A stretch of 58,581 nucleotides of DNA from Phoronis australis (GCA_002633005.1 NMRA01000324.1:378624-437204), one strand, 5' to 3'; positions 10,639 through 23,419 are shown, numbered from the stretch's first letter. Numbers and translations: made by a program. Notes: generated from the letters alone by a model not told the origin.

Positions 10639-13600
10639 TCGAGCCCCCGTACATGTATACTATTTTTAATATTGAGAATAATGTTAGAGAAACATTGAGA
10701 CAGGTTCTTATGGTTAATCCTGCGTAAAAGAAGCCTAAATTATCTAAGAGTCAAACCCACTGCATCTCAGCCATAAAAATTAATTTGCATTTTTGCAATA
10801 TAAGTTTGTAACATACTTGAGAAGAATCTAAGTCATTAAGTAATAGTCCACGAGAGCACCAGCCATCCAGCGGCAAGGTACATGTAAGGGTTAGCCGATT
10901 TTCACCAAATTTGGCACATAGGTAGTCCTATGGAATCTATAAACAGCGGTGAAATATTTTCTCAGAATACTGTTTTTTTCTAAAGTTATAGGCTCAAACA
11001 CACTTTACGGCTTCGTCGCCATGTTTTCACGGTATAAAAATTGTCTAGAATAACTGTTTATATTTTTCCTTGAATGAAACCTATTGATTTATTATTGACT
11101 TGGCATTGTTTAGTGGTGCATATAGATTGTCACACAGATGCCTTGAAACACGATTCCAATTTACCACCCTCATTTCGTAGTTTTACTACACTGCCCCCCG
11201 TTATGCCATTTTGAGGTTGTGTTCAGTACACTGCTGTACCAAATCTGCCCCCACTGCTGTGAGAATGAACTTAGCCAAAATGTTGACAAAACATGTTACT
11301 TTCATTAAATCAAATAAAAACTTTGTCAGCCAGTTTATTAGTTATACATTTTGGCCCCTCAAATGTACTAAAATGAGAGATTTTCATATACCTGAGATCG
11401 ATGCTTGAGCACCGTAAAATACTATTGTCCTTCATGTTTTTCGATATTTTGCAACAAGTTAGTTCCTCCTGAATGTTTTGAACGCGTTACTACTCACCAC
11501 TTAGGGCTATAGTACCCCTAATTACCATACATGCCTCCATTGTGTAAAAAGCCGATTATGTCCTCCACAGTGAACGGGGTTAGACATGAACTCGACAAAT
11601 GTAGATTATTTTGATTTACAGTTGTTATACCTTGCAATATCCTCATGGGTATTTCTTCACACATATTCAAGTCAGATTTTCTGTTGATCAAGTGTTCATG
11701 CAATGCATTTTAATATCAAATGAATGATGAGTTTGGTGGCATGACCGCAATTTTTCCCACGACTTAAAACAAAATACCGCAGAAATTTTCCCGATGAAAT
11801 ACCGGGTTTGCAGTTCTCTAAAAACATTAGAATGACAAGGAAAACTCCACCACTGTCCGTGGCAACTCGTCGCATGTTTTTCGCTTATCGGTCCTATCAT
11901 TGTTTTCCTTTGTTGTGTCATAGTTGGATATACATGTAACAACACAGGTCGCATGAATATAGAACCCTGCCTACATCAGACCGTTGCCGATCAGTGCTCG
12001 TCACTATATCTTTATTATAACAACGGGAACAATGAAGATGCTAATCTATTGTTCTCTATGCGACCAGATTTTTTGTGAATGACCACAGAAGAGGAATCCC
12101 AAAGTATCCACAAAAAATGACCACGCACCTTAGTAACTATTACCGCGCACACGAATCCTTTCCGTGGAACCTAAACACCAAATTTTTATATCCGTGTTCT
12201 GCGTTGTATTGCTCATGGTACAGGTTCAGACTCCGTTGTATTAAGGTTCCAATCCCCAACCCTGTAATATGTAGTTTGAGTAGAATTTCTAGACAATGCA
12301 GGTTTATGGATTTATTTTCCATTAAATGAAGAGTAAAAATCAAACTCTGCACTGGTTTTTTAAAAGTAATCACTTAGTGGAAGATCACACATCTAAAAAT
12401 AAAACAATGTTTGACAATTTTATTTATTACCTTATATGAAAATTGGCTACCTCACAGACAACTCATCTAAGTTCAAAATATTCCTTGTGAAAAAATATAA
12501 AATACCAAACAGAGACTTGTGTACGACAAAATATGTTTGCGTAATACAATGCAAAGATAACAGGCAGTCAAAAGTGCAAATGTTATGACTCTAATAAAAT
12601 GCCTTCTAGATCCAATTGCTACAGGACAGAGTCAACCACACGAAGCCCATAAAGTCATGGAATTACATTTAAGGTGATGTAGTCTCACTGCAAAAAAAGT
12701 GATTTTGCAATATCGCTGACAACACTGGAAATCTCTTCTTCACAAACTTGAGGTGGCTGTATTTACCACATCAATGTTCTTATCTAAACCAACCACCACA
12801 AAATGAAAAATTGGCTTATCGGTTCCAATTAGTCAGCATTTTACAATGAAATGGTCATGAAAAAAATACTTTTGCAACATGGTTTGCATTACAATTGCCC
12901 TACGATTACAGTTGTGCATACATACTGGACCAGTAACAAAATTACCCATGGGAACCATAAAATGGTCAATTCGCCAAAAACACATGGAGCCACCAGAGCT
13001 AATGTGCCAATACTTTTCAGTACTGCAACAAAAAAATCATTTGAAGTGGACATAAACTCGCCTAAAATCCTATAAAACAACTTTTGATTGAGACATTTTA
13101 CCATCATGAAATAGGTATTACTTCCAGGTCACTTTTGAGCAATTTCAGAACTCTGAAAGATCTGGCAATATGCAATTGCTAGAAACCAGTCTCAAAGTGT
13201 GTGATTTTATGCACATAGCATGGTCTCAAAGAATAGCAAATTGTCAATTCGCTACAATTCCATTAATCACTTCCCATCTGGATAAGGAACAAACTGAGCA
13301 AAATTTATAGAGGTAAATTTCCTAAATCAAAACTTATTACCTCATGGACAGAAGGTTTACAACCCAGGCAGAAAGATAAGTTAACAAAACCAGCCTAAGT
13401 GCAACAGGGGCTCAAATTTCAGCAATACATACATGTACCCATTTACAAACAAAAATCTATAATGGTAAATAAAATGCGGAAACATAAATTCAGATCAATT
13501 ACGCATCTTCAAGGAAAAGGAACAGTACAGTGGTCAGAAATCATCTTAATGTGATGGCCACACTGAGAAATCCTGTCAGATCAAAAAATCCAGTGGCTAA

Positions 13601-13810
13601 ACAAAATGAACAATGTACCATAACCATGTGGTCAAGGATGGTGATCCGTGCCTGGACAAAAATTCAGTCTAGGTAAATTTTAGAATTGTGCTGTTTGTAC
13701 AAGCAATTCTGCTGCAAACAAAGCTTGCAATAACACACAAGCCTACTTCTCTACACAGCTGTGCTGAAACAATAATGCCCCCACTGGATTTTGCAGATCA
13801 GCCAGAGTAT
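10639..13810. other. No supported gene
   Basis: Long AT-rich stretch. Short ORFs near 11211, 11688, 12075, 12140 and 12851-13107 overlap each other on both strands and show no motif. Near 10900 the phrase CACCAAATTTGGCACATAGG resembles spacer sequence of non-autonomous repeats, but no second copy is present in the window. Confidence 0.4.
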
Positions 13811-14182
13811 TTACGGGTCCAGCCACTGTACTGTTTCCTCCCTTTGAATTTTTACAATGCTACATCCTTGACAATCGCAGATTGCCTCTTTCAATGCACA
13901 CTCCACTTCCTCTGTCCCAGTTTCCCCACATTTGTTGAGAGTGGTATACGCCAGTATGCTTTGGCAAATACTTTTTCCCCGACTCGTTCCTCAAGCTACA
14001 AATTCTCTTTGACATATCTTCTGGGAGTAGATTTTTCGGCCTCTCTCTAGCCCACTCACTTAGTTGTCCAGAAGGTAACTTCTTGCTGGTTGTGAACTTT
14101 TCCATACCAAACCTTTACCAATAATCGGCAGGTCTCCAACTTCAGCAGAAGCCACTTCTTCAGCATAAGCCTTTCCTGATTC
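13811..14182 (-). pseudogene. Unrecognised decayed coding region
   Basis: Not recognised. On the minus strand an acceptor-like AATTTTAG lies just before 14182. The sequence then reads ESGKAYAEEVASAEVGDLPI, shifts frame near GKGLVWK, continues EKFTTSKKLPSGQLSEWARE and KKYLPKHTGVYHSQQMW, shifts again near 13935, and continues ETGTEEVECALKEAICDCQG to VQWLDP and a stop at 13811-13813. Each segment has coding-like composition and no internal stop, and the shifts stay on one strand in one order. This fits a real coding sequence with two indels, either a pseudogene or an exon with sequence errors. No conserved domain identified. Confidence 0.4.
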
Positions 14183-15235
14183 CTAAAATTGTATTAATGA
14201 AAAAATTAAACATATGAAATTTAATGTGGCCATTCCGGCTCAGAAAATATGAATACCAAGCTAATGTGAGGGCACCAATATCTTTGACGCTTTAGCATGT
14301 TTAATTAACTTCATAATCGCAGAAATTCATTGGCAGACATAACATACTCCCTACTCTCTAAAAGTAGTTCATGGGCAGAAGTCATGTTACACATTCGGTG
14401 CTTGTTATGAAACGTTATGATGACTGCCTATTTTCTATGCCAATGTGTACATGTAGTCGCATAAACATAAACACATGTGAATAATATATGATTAAGCAAT
14501 AAGGTCCAAGTTATAAGCAACCACGGCGTGTCAATAAAAGTATTTTGCATGAATGACATGCTTCTAAATATTCCTCACGGTCAGACTCGGGAGTTTAGTG
14601 ATTCCTACCTGAGCTCACATGAACCAGGACGTTGAACCTTGACTTAACGTCTTTGGTCATTTTTCAGACCTCTAATCAGGTTTCTTCTCTAATGTGCAGT
14701 GGATGTTCTCAGTGTCTTTGGCGACGCCAATATATCTCGAGTGTTGTGACGATGATTCGGGCAAATGAATCTAATACGGTAGATTACGTAGCTCCTGCTG
14801 CACAGCTGCCTCCGAGGCAGACACTGAGACAGTCTTCTTCTCAGGAGGACACGTTCCACCTCCACATCAGCTCCACTTCTCTTATAAGGTGATCAAATGT
14901 CTCGCACTTTTGCTTGTGCATTTCCCAAGAATTTCCAAAGTTGTTTCTCTCCGTAATTTGTAAAAATACCACATTCGATGCGACTGGCAGTGCCAGATAA
15001 ATAGATAAATTGGCAAAGCCGCACTTTAGGTCAGCCATCATTCAACTAGCGCATTGTAAGCTTTAGTTTGGTATTCAGACGAGTTGGATGAACAAATTTA
15101 GTATAACTTCATATTTTAGTGGGACATGCTAGTGTCCTTAAAATTAATTAAAATCATTTAAGCAAACCGATTTCATTAATTGTTGTATTATACCACGTCA
15201 TTTTAATGTGTGGAAACGGCGCACATCTAGTGACT
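14183..15235. other. No supported gene
   Basis: A minus-strand ORF at 14841-15041 (starting MMADLKCGFANL) could be a first exon upstream of the decayed coding region at 13811-14182, but no donor site in a matching phase is obvious. I do not call it. Confidence 0.35.
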
Positions 15236-15307
15236 GGCTGTATAGTGGTGGGTGGATCCGTGGACTGATACTTAATACTGCACGGATCCACACACCACTG
15301 TACAGCC
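15236..15307. repeat. 27-bp stem hairpin
   Basis: The left arm at 15236-15262 (begins GGCTGTATAGTGG, ends GTGGATCCGTG) pairs with the right arm at 15281-15307 (CACGGATCC up to TGTACAGCC). Twenty-five of 27 positions are complementary, around an 18-base loop. It could be a short foldback or MITE, a precursor-like RNA hairpin, or a recent inverted duplication. No flanking target duplication seen. Confidence 0.85.
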
Positions 15308-18300
15308 AAAAAGCGGCAAGGTAGTGATGACTTCATTAAATCAGCTGGTGCTGCTTTGACATTGTTAGTTAATCCAACTATTAAGCTCTACAATTCAGGA
15401 TTTTTAATGGCCGTGCTCCCACAGCACAGGATACTGAAAAGGCAAACGTTTAACTTAGTATTACAAATTATTGCAACAAACTGTATGTCGATTGGCATTA
15501 CTATTGTCATTCTTAGCCACTCTTATATTTTAAGTACCCAGAAGTAAAACTAGTAATAGTAGAAGCAGCAAACTTTCTGACAACTCAACTGTCAATTCCG
15601 TCGATTTCTTCGAACTATGATTTCTGACACACGGGGGTGAAATCTGTGTGAATGTCGCCATCTCTCGGTGAGACAGGTGAAATAATATTGCGTTTGGCGA
15701 CAGCCCTTTGCTGCTAGGTTTTTATCCCAGGAAGTAGTGTATACTAATGCTTTGACAGTACAGTAACGACATTGACCCTGTGCTGTCAATGCCGTACATT
15801 TTCAAGAGGCACAACCTGTGTTTTTGGGGAAAGCAGCACTGACACATTCTGTACAGACAGCGGATTGTTCGAGTTAGCAACCCACCCAGTTGACATTTAT
15901 ATTGCTACAAGTAGCGAAAGAAGAGAATAACCCCAGAGTCCTCCGGGAGTGGGGAGGTCGAAGAACTCAACGATCAGAATACTGCGTAATCAACTCAGCA
16001 AGTCACGGAACATCGAGACTATTTCCAAGACGACAGGGCAAACTACAGTGCAGCCACTGAATCATTAGACTTCGTTCAGTCTGCCTCACGCCTTGAAGAC
16101 CGGAGCGTAACCGGAACCCAGTCGCGAGATACATCAGCCACGGTCCTCTCACGCCAACTCTACGGGCAGCTCTCACGCTTTACTCCGGTTTGGTTAACGC
16201 TTTCCTCACGTTGTCCTCACAATTCTCTCACGCTTCCTTCACGCTTACCTCACGCTTTCGGTAGCTGTGGTAACATACCGTGATGGTGCGCAGGGCTAAT
16301 ACAAATAACAACTAAATCTGCGTGTACAGTAATCCGTTGTTTTGGCTTCTTATACACTGAGTTCTGGCAAACTTCGTAATTTCTCGTATTTGTCAATCAA
16401 ACAAACTACTTGAAGTCTTCTGGCTTTTCATTTATATTGTCCAATTTATTACTGCGATTTATGTCCCGTCAACGACTTAACCGTGGTGAGTAAAGACTTA
16501 CGTATTGACTATTCAGTACCCTAAAGTTAAGACGAACAAAGGCAATCATCTACTTGCGTCCACAGTGATGTTTACATGGTTGACGGACTCCATGAAACTC
16601 ATCACAGCTGGATATCTTAATTCCCTCTCAAATAGCCCACGCATCTTGCCTCACCACTCATATCATCGTCACTCCGTGGTTTCGTGCACAGCAATCGTGA
16701 CAAAGGTAATGGTAAATATAAAATCTTTGTTCGTGAAACAGAAAATTTCGATAAGCTTGCTTTTGGGGCTGACGAGCTCATGTTAAGTTGATTTATAGCT
16801 CCATGCATTTAGAACTTCGTCCCCATATACTCCCAGGGGAATTCTTAACTAAAATAACAGTATTAGTAACCTCTCAGACTCGTCAATTGGTCGTGACCAC
16901 ATTCTCCGTATGATCCCGGGATTAGGGATATATGGGCGCAGAATTCTCGCGCTAGGCCCTAGCTTATCGTGAAGACAATTGAATTATTCCGTCAGCCATG
17001 CGTGTGTCAAAATTGATGATATGCTTATTTCAAAAACATCTATACGAGCGAGAAATTATGTCCTGTGGTCATGAAAAGACTTAAGATCGATAAAGGATTT
17101 GGCCATTCGCTCCAGGTAAGGATTTCCGAAAAAGAGTTAAAACTCACATGAGCAAAATTCTATGGGAATATGGGCCTCTCTGTTAATTACTGAGATAATT
17201 TCATCAATTAGTGTTCGACTGTGATGCGCTCATAATTACTTGACCAAAACGAGTTTCTGTCGTTTAGTCTCTTTTATGAAACGGACCCAGAAACTGCATA
17301 CACATGCATGTCAACAGAAATAATTTGTTGTACGGGACTATTTTGGCATGCCACACAACTTGTTACATCGACGTTCCTCACTATTTGTATACATTGAGAT
17401 CTGATTATTTCAAGAACTTTATGCAGCCGCTTGTAAAACCTATTTGGTCGAGCTTACCAATTGCAGATTTAATTGTAAAGTTATGGTAAATGTTACTTCA
17501 CTGCAGGTTGCATGATTTCAAAGTGAAATCTAATGAAATCGTCACTGTCATTGCCAGAAGTTTCCCAAATGCATATCTCAATTTTACATCATGCTATTCT
17601 GTAGACGAATTACTGGTGGTAAATCAAGGGGTGAACTATACTTGAAAAAATACCAGTTGAAAAGATGAACGAGGGAAAAATTCGCATACAAATTACCCCT
17701 TGGATTATCCATTACAAGACAAGTTAGACATGTGATCAATATCAAGCACGATACTAATTTCAGCTAAAATATCTGCACATTACGTGGAAGATTATCAGTT
17801 CTGATAGTTTAGCGATGTCTGTGATCCACTGGCAAGTGCAAAGTGTACCCCTGGATTTTGGTGCACTCTGTACAATGCTAAGAGTGCGAAATAGTTGCTG
17901 AAAATAGATATATGCGAGGTATAATATAGCTTACATTAAACCGAAAACTAAAAATGATAAGTATCTAAGATGGTTGACAAAACAATCACTATAATAAAGG
18001 TATTACAAAATAAAATGATGCAAAGGTGGACGAAAAAGGGCTGACTAAACAAAGGATTGATACGGTTGAATTATCGGATAAACTGGCTAACAAAGATTTG
18101 ATTTGGAATTGTAGTGGGTACAACTGAATATGCAATTTACATAAGAATCCAAATGAACATAATTGTCGTGTGATCTGGTAGCTTATTTATTCAACTATCC
18201 ATAAAAGTTTTGAATATCAATTATCTCATCAATCCAAATGAAATTAAACCAACTAACATACTCATATCCATTAAATCTCGTCTTATATGTTCAGGATAGC

Positions 18301-18655
18301 CGAATCAAACATATTTGAACTTTGAAGTTGTAGGAAACACGTAACCTCTAGGCTCAGTGACAGTGGCATGCCGCGGCACTATAGGGTGCTATAATTGCCT
18401 ACACAGCAGTATTTGTGCAAGTTAGGACATGATTTGATCTTCACTGCTGACGCTGTATTTTTTGACAGTTGGCCTCGTCTTGATACAAAGAAAAACATAC
18501 GAAAGCGGTGAAACTTGAATTTAGACTTTGAAAGCCGAAGCTCTCTCATACACCCGCGGTCAGTATACTATGTGTATTCTGCTGAGATTGTAAAAATATT
18601 AATACGAGAGAGTTAATTGAGCAGTCAGAAACCAGCAATATTGTTAATCTGCATA
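15308..18655. other. No supported gene; TCACGCTT-rich patch inside
   Basis: No coding region supported. At 16145-16262 the word TCACGCTT or a one-base variant recurs about seven times at roughly 10-20 base intervals (see findings). The remainder is ordinary AT-rich sequence. Short ORFs at 15592-15789, 16505-16808 and 17304-17489 have no family motif. Confidence 0.4.
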
Positions 18656-19490
18656 CACCAAACATCACGAATTTTTGTCAGACCGGTCGGAAATTGGTCG
18701 AGGACCGGCTGTCGACCGGTCGGCAAATTAGCCGACGGGCTGGCAAAAAATTAGCCGACCGGCAGCCGCCCGCAGTGCCGACTCATAAGGCGACTGCCCA
18801 GCCGACCCTTCAGCCTACCGGCCATCAGCCGACCAGGTATTTTTGGCTAGAGTAGCAGTTGCGTAATAGGTTGTCAGGCTGATACCACTTTGCGGGTGGA
18901 TGCATATTCGACCTAGCATAGGGTCAAATAAATTAACCTAGTTTTACTGTCTCGGCTACATTAGTTCACATCGGCTCTGTAACACCACTAATTCGAAGGT
19001 TGAAGGCAAGCGGTAATAGTAAACATAGGGTTATGGTAAATGCAACAACTTTTGGATAAAAAAACGTGAAAGTTTTCTTTACATTTGATCTTTAATTTGA
19101 CTCGTGACGTTAACAAGCTGTATTAGATAGCCTCCTTTCCGGTCAATACAACGCTGTAGTCATTTTGTAAACGTAGCTATTTTTGTCAGCCTTCGCCATC
19201 AATTGATTTTGTTTGTGTAACGCCAAACTGCACTTTTTGCTTTTTGAATTTATTCACGGTTCTCCTATCACACACCCTTGATGATGGGATAGTGAGCGAG
19301 TTGTTACACCGCAAAGAGCTCTCACTCCCGGGATTTTATTTTCATATTGACCCAATTGCACTACGACGCGAAATTCACGGTCTTCGATGGCTCTAACTTC
19401 TAAATCATACTAAGCTTGTGATTTCCACTAACTTAGAACGTGATATCGAACACGGAATGACCACTGTTGAGGCAACAGCCAATAGCAGAT
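18656..19490 (+). mobile_element. Solo arm A of the large TIR element family (GTCGG family)
   Basis: Starts with the family terminus (CATCACGAATTTTTGTC) and a 180-base array rich in GACCGGTCGG, GCCGACC and GTCGGCA. It continues with about 640 bases matching 48425-49090 in the same orientation and 35213-35925 and 36086-36815 in reverse (shared words include GTAATAGGTTGTCAGGCT, TTTGACTCGTGAC and GGAATGACCACTGTTGAGGC). Similarity stops near 19490. No internal region or second terminus follows directly, so this is a truncated or solo arm. Confidence 0.85.
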
Positions 19491-20137
19491 TTGCAGCGCA
19501 AACGAACTACGCATTGCGTATGTGCGAGTTGCTTCCTGCGCGAAGACTCATAGGATTTTTTTTTGCTTTATAATACCAAGCACGTCCTTTGTCTCGTTTG
19601 TAAACACAGCGTAGCTATGATCAGTGACCGTGTGACCGAGGGCACGACTGTCGTCATGTTCAGTATTGGGGCTATCGGCGTTGATTTCGAAATCCCCTCC
19701 GGCTTCAGACACGTTGAGAGTTCTTGGGTTGCTTAACTTGTGTAGCTTTCGCCGTGGATATGCTAGAGACGTTTATTTTCAGAGGAAACTCCGTCGGAAT
19801 GTTCGCTGCACACACGATGGCCCCTAGGCAATTACAACATCGCACTGGATGCCGAAGGCATTCAGGGGTGATAGTACATCCTCACAAAAAGTTACCCATT
19901 TCAAAACACAGCGAATAAAATCAAATGAACCATACATATAGGAACACGGAGTTATAATTAATACGTCATACTACGACTCTGGATACAATTTAGTGGATGA
20001 AAATCTGTCGCGGTTTGCTCGAGTTTCTCTCAGTTACCAGGTGCCATTTTGAGGAAGTTACGTGAAATTACGCATGTTGTCGAATAAAAAGTCCAAGGGA
20101 CACACATCTTACAAGTTTCAGCCGATAACTTCTCATG
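19491..20137. other. No supported gene
   Basis: GC content is slightly higher than upstream. The 64-codon ORF at 19724-19918 shows no motif. Confidence 0.35.
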
Positions 20138-20285
20138 CTAGCGTCACGCGCTTAGCTCATTCTCGCGCTAACCTTTGCCTAACTCACGTGATTCAATTGA
20201 CATGCTTTGTGGTTATCGCGCACGCGGTGATAAAATTGACGGCAACCAAAAAACTGGAGTTGTAATTCTTCGCCAAAGTCAACTT
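20138..20285 (+). repeat. Dispersed repeat family R1, copy 2 (partial)
   Basis: Matches about 2830-2965 in the same orientation (TCACGCGCTTAGCTC, TCTCGCGCTAACC, CTGGAGTTGTAATTCTTCG). Similarity ends near 20285, before the part shared by the copies near 3.0 and 28.4 kb. Confidence 0.65.
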
Positions 20286-20765
20286 AAAGTGGCATGGACC
20301 GCGAAAACTCGTGAAAAATACGTTTTAAACAATCCCTAACCAAAGTACCTTCCTTCAACCTTTACTAAAAAGTTATTCACTTCCCCCTGAGAAGGAATTT
20401 CCACAAAAAACGACCCAATTCATGTTTTTTGAAAGAAGTACGAAGAAAAGCTTGTATGGTAACCACTTATACCTGCCTATCATCCTTTCACTTATTATAA
20501 TTCCCGCATGCGCTCAGTCATTCGACAAACGAACAGCTGATTCAGTGTCAAAAGTGTTGTGGAGTGAATACTTTGCCACCCAATGTGCTTTATACCTCGT
20601 GCCGTGTATTTTGTGCCTACCTCTACGATTCTTCATGATTGGACCATTACTTGAGATTTGATCATGCTGATCTGCAGTGGACTATTATTCATTTACACTA
20701 CGTGTCAGAGAACGGTGCTGCGCTAATAATCGCTGACGCAGTTTTGGAAGACAATACGAGACAAG

Positions 20766-20971
20766 ATGTCGGACAGTGGAAAGCTGGGCAAGAAAATGGG
20801 GCGTTCGTCTAAGCTAACCGACTCAGTTAGAAAGAAAAGAAGGCAAGACTTGCACCTGCAAGATAATAAACGACGCATTTATCAGGGTACAGAGCACTGC
20901 CGCTGGGAATCTCTTAGAAGTGAGCTATCCGTCACTAATTCCGAGCTGGCCAAACGATAGCTTGATCATGC
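20766..20971 (+). CDS. Candidate first exon of an unrecognised multicopy gene, with an in-frame TAG
   Basis: An ATG at 20766 opens a basic leader (MSDSGKLGKKMGRSSKLTDS), then SVRKKRRQDLHLQDNKRRIY, then a W-E-S-L-R-S-E-L helix and TNSELAKR. The layout 'basic region, RR.Y.G....RW..L+..L...T.+ELA..LL' is one I associate with N-termini of uncharacterised, often multicopy, proteins of marine invertebrates and fish; no function is established. The frame meets TAG at 20958-20960 but would otherwise read on as LDHA to a good donor (GC|GTAAGT, exon end 20971, two bases of the codon left over). A leucine-to-stop change (TTG to TAG) is the simplest reading. The gene is either a recent pseudogene or polymorphic. 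Confidence 0.5.
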
Positions 20972-21463
20972 GTAAGTACTTGTTCGGTCCTGCATACTTC
21001 GGTAGTTATCGGGACATTGCGCGGCCTCAGGTTATTAACATCACCTCGATCCAATAAAGTAATGTTCCGAGAACTCACTGAGAAAGTGAAGAGTGTTGAA
21101 AGTTAAACTGTCAGACATAAAATTCACCGAGTTGCATTGTCTGTTGACATTTAAGCTAAGCGGCTAAGCCTATACTTGTGGTTAAGCCTATGACCTACTT
21201 ATAACATATATTGACGACTTGTTTAGTTGTTTGCAGTTGGTAATTCTTGAAACACTAAGAGAAATGGCAAAGCATTATTACTTTGAGATAGTACCACCGT
21301 CTCAACTGACTGCAGTAGAGATGGCAGTTGTCCAATAGGCCCTCCACCAGTTGGAAGTTTATTGGCGAATTGTGCACGCCGCCACATTGATTAAACCATC
21401 AAAGTCATGATGCTACAACGAACTTTTGCAGATAGGGGGATACCTTAGGGGAATGGTAATGTC

Positions 21464-21724
21464 TTAAACTCTTCCCAGCTCGGTCAAATATGAACGAGCA
21501 TTAGGAGTCAATTTTCTGTCCTTCGTTACGGTAACAAAATCATGGACTGACCATTTTTGGGAAACTGGCCCAATTCTGTATTGATTGAACCATTGCTGTA
21601 GCGTTTTGAAATTACATTGAGATCGACCTCCATGACGGAGTAAATCGGTCATTAAAGCACTACACTGGTGATCACCAGAGTGTGCTAGTGCTTGAAACTT
21701 GGCTGCACGTGTTGTACCACTCAT
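21464..21724 (-). CDS. Unrecognised minus-strand ORF, coding-like
   Basis: 86 codons, MSGTTRAAKFQALAHSGDHQ to the stop at 21464. Coding-like composition: a charged, mixed segment with LMTDLLRHGGRSQCNFK and TLQQWFNQYRIGPVSQ. The frame is also open upstream for about 20 codons. It lies antisense inside the putative first intron of the plus-strand gene model. No family recognised; a transposon-derived fragment is possible. Confidence 0.3.
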   Translation of the reverse strand: MSGTTRAAKFQALAHSGDHQCSALMTDLLRHGGRSQCNFKTLQQWFNQYRIGPVSQKWSVHDFVTVTKDRKLTPNARSYLTELGRV

Positions 21725-22091
21725 ACGTGTGCAAAATGATATTGTAGATGAACAAAGAAACGAATCAGAAAGAAATCTTGATTACCAAAGTATTTGTTCA
21801 AGTTGGAAGGAATTAAAGATATCGACAGCCTCCTAAGGTGACCATGTCTATGTTATAAAGGTACTTAAGGCAGCATGACTTTGATGGTTTAGTTTGTGCG
21901 AGGTACGAGTTGCCAAAAGGCTTCTTGCTGCCCCTGGAACCCTCTGTGCCACCAGTTATGGCCCAGTTCAGACAGCAATTCTGTTATATTGGCAAGCTGT
22001 GCATTTTGCCAGATTGAGTATTTGCAAAGTAGGTAGAAAGTCATGTCTCATGGATTTGTAGCCTTGCTATCTTGTTGTATCTTATTTGCAG

Positions 22092-22226
22092 ACCTATGTA
22101 TATTGACATTAAGTGGTATTATGATCAGAGATCAAGAGGCCTACCATCTTCAAAGATATTATGCGAGATCTGGAAGAAAATCCACTGCTAAAACCCCATT
22201 AATCAAAATTTCGCTGCCCTACAAAG
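22092..22226 (+). CDS. Candidate internal exon (phase-compatible chain, exon a)
   Basis: A strong acceptor (TATCTTATTTGCAG) ends at 22091 and a donor (ACAAAG|GTTAAC) follows 22226. The open frame reads LCILTLSGIMIRDQEAYHLQ and RYYARSGRKSTAKTPLIKIS. It begins with two bases of a split codon and ends with one base (G), which joins in phase to the next exon at 22480 (G+GT). Unrecognised. A second frame, overlapping the 3' half and continuing beyond it (about 22138-22422), is interrupted by one stop only, so the true frame is uncertain. Confidence 0.4.
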
Positions 22227-22479
22227 GTTAACAAAGTAAAAGCACAAACGTTCGTTGATCAATTTTCAAAATTCAAAAATACATTAACTGAGGATATTTT
22301 TGGTAACAAATTCCAATTCGCAACAAGAAATTTAGTAATGAATTGCACTCGCATTTTTTGTGATGGTTATTCATGTAGTTTGGTTGTTATTATGGCGGCG
22401 AATTGTACCACCTGTATGCTTTGACATTTGTACCTGTAGTTAATAACTAGGTTATTATAATTTCATTTTTGCACTGTAG

Positions 22480-22594
22480 GTATGAAGTGGCACAAAGTGA
22501 AAGATTTTCAACAATGCATGTCTAGACAAGTGTCCACAGAGTCAGAACCTAAAGCCGTATCAGCAACACCTGCAACTCCCCAGTTTGTTCAAAG
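22480..22594 (+). CDS. Candidate internal exon (exon b)
   Basis: Flanked by an acceptor (TTTTGCACTGTAG, ending 22479) and a donor (TTCAAAG|GTATTT). The open frame reads MKWHKVKDFQQCMSRQVSTE then SEPKAVSATPATPQFVQ. The exon ends with two bases (AG) of a codon, completed by T at 23420 to give Ser, so phase is preserved across the intron. The S/T/P-rich end looks like a linker. No domain recognised. Confidence 0.5.
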
Positions 22595-23419
22595 GTATTT
22601 TAGAAATTATTTTTTCAGTGAAAGCATATTGTCTACACCTTCACCTACTAGTATTCGTGTCTACGACAATACATGACATGGATAATTGCATTTGCTGAAA
22701 ACTCCAAGTCAGTTTTTTGTGAGGGTTACTAATTTAAATTAAATCATTCCAGCTTGCCATTGTTAGAAATATTACTGAGCTTGCACTCATTAAGCCTTGG
22801 GATGTCAAGAGTGAAAATGTAAAAGCCGTAGGCTTATTTGACCATGTCTCTCACAATTATGAGCTTCTGAACTGTACCAATTGAAATATCCCTGTTTAAC
22901 GAGAACATGACAATCAAACATGCAAGCTTCGATTCATATGTACAAACCATTATTCATAATAACACTTGAATCGCAGATAAAAACCATATCAAATGTATGA
23001 ACAGAATTCATGCATGTAAACCAACTTGAAAGATAAAACAAAAAAGCAGGGGTATGAAGTAATATCACATAATTACGTAAACATTTTCTAGTGATGGTGG
23101 TCATCATTCGTTTTCCCAAGGAGTCTAGCACTAAGCAAAATGGCAACATGAAATGTATCTGTAGAAGAACTATGTTCTTACATGTTATTTGTATATCTGA
23201 TTAGTTATTTTTTGTGCATGACTGTCCGTTTGTACACATCATGTTGTGGTTCGTATGTATAAATGAAGCGTTCTTCCATATGGTGCAGTGTTTTGTGCGT
23301 ATGACTCAAAGTCTGTACGTATGACTGCCTGGCACCCTTGATTAGTTGCTGACAAATGTTGAGCTCTTGGCAACTTTCTTTATCACCTAAATGTGATTAT
23401 GGCAATGGTATATTTTCAG

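Noticed and set aside
12851-13107. Opposed 72-74 codon ORFs on both strands
   Set aside because: Mutually overlapping, no motif, no splice sites.
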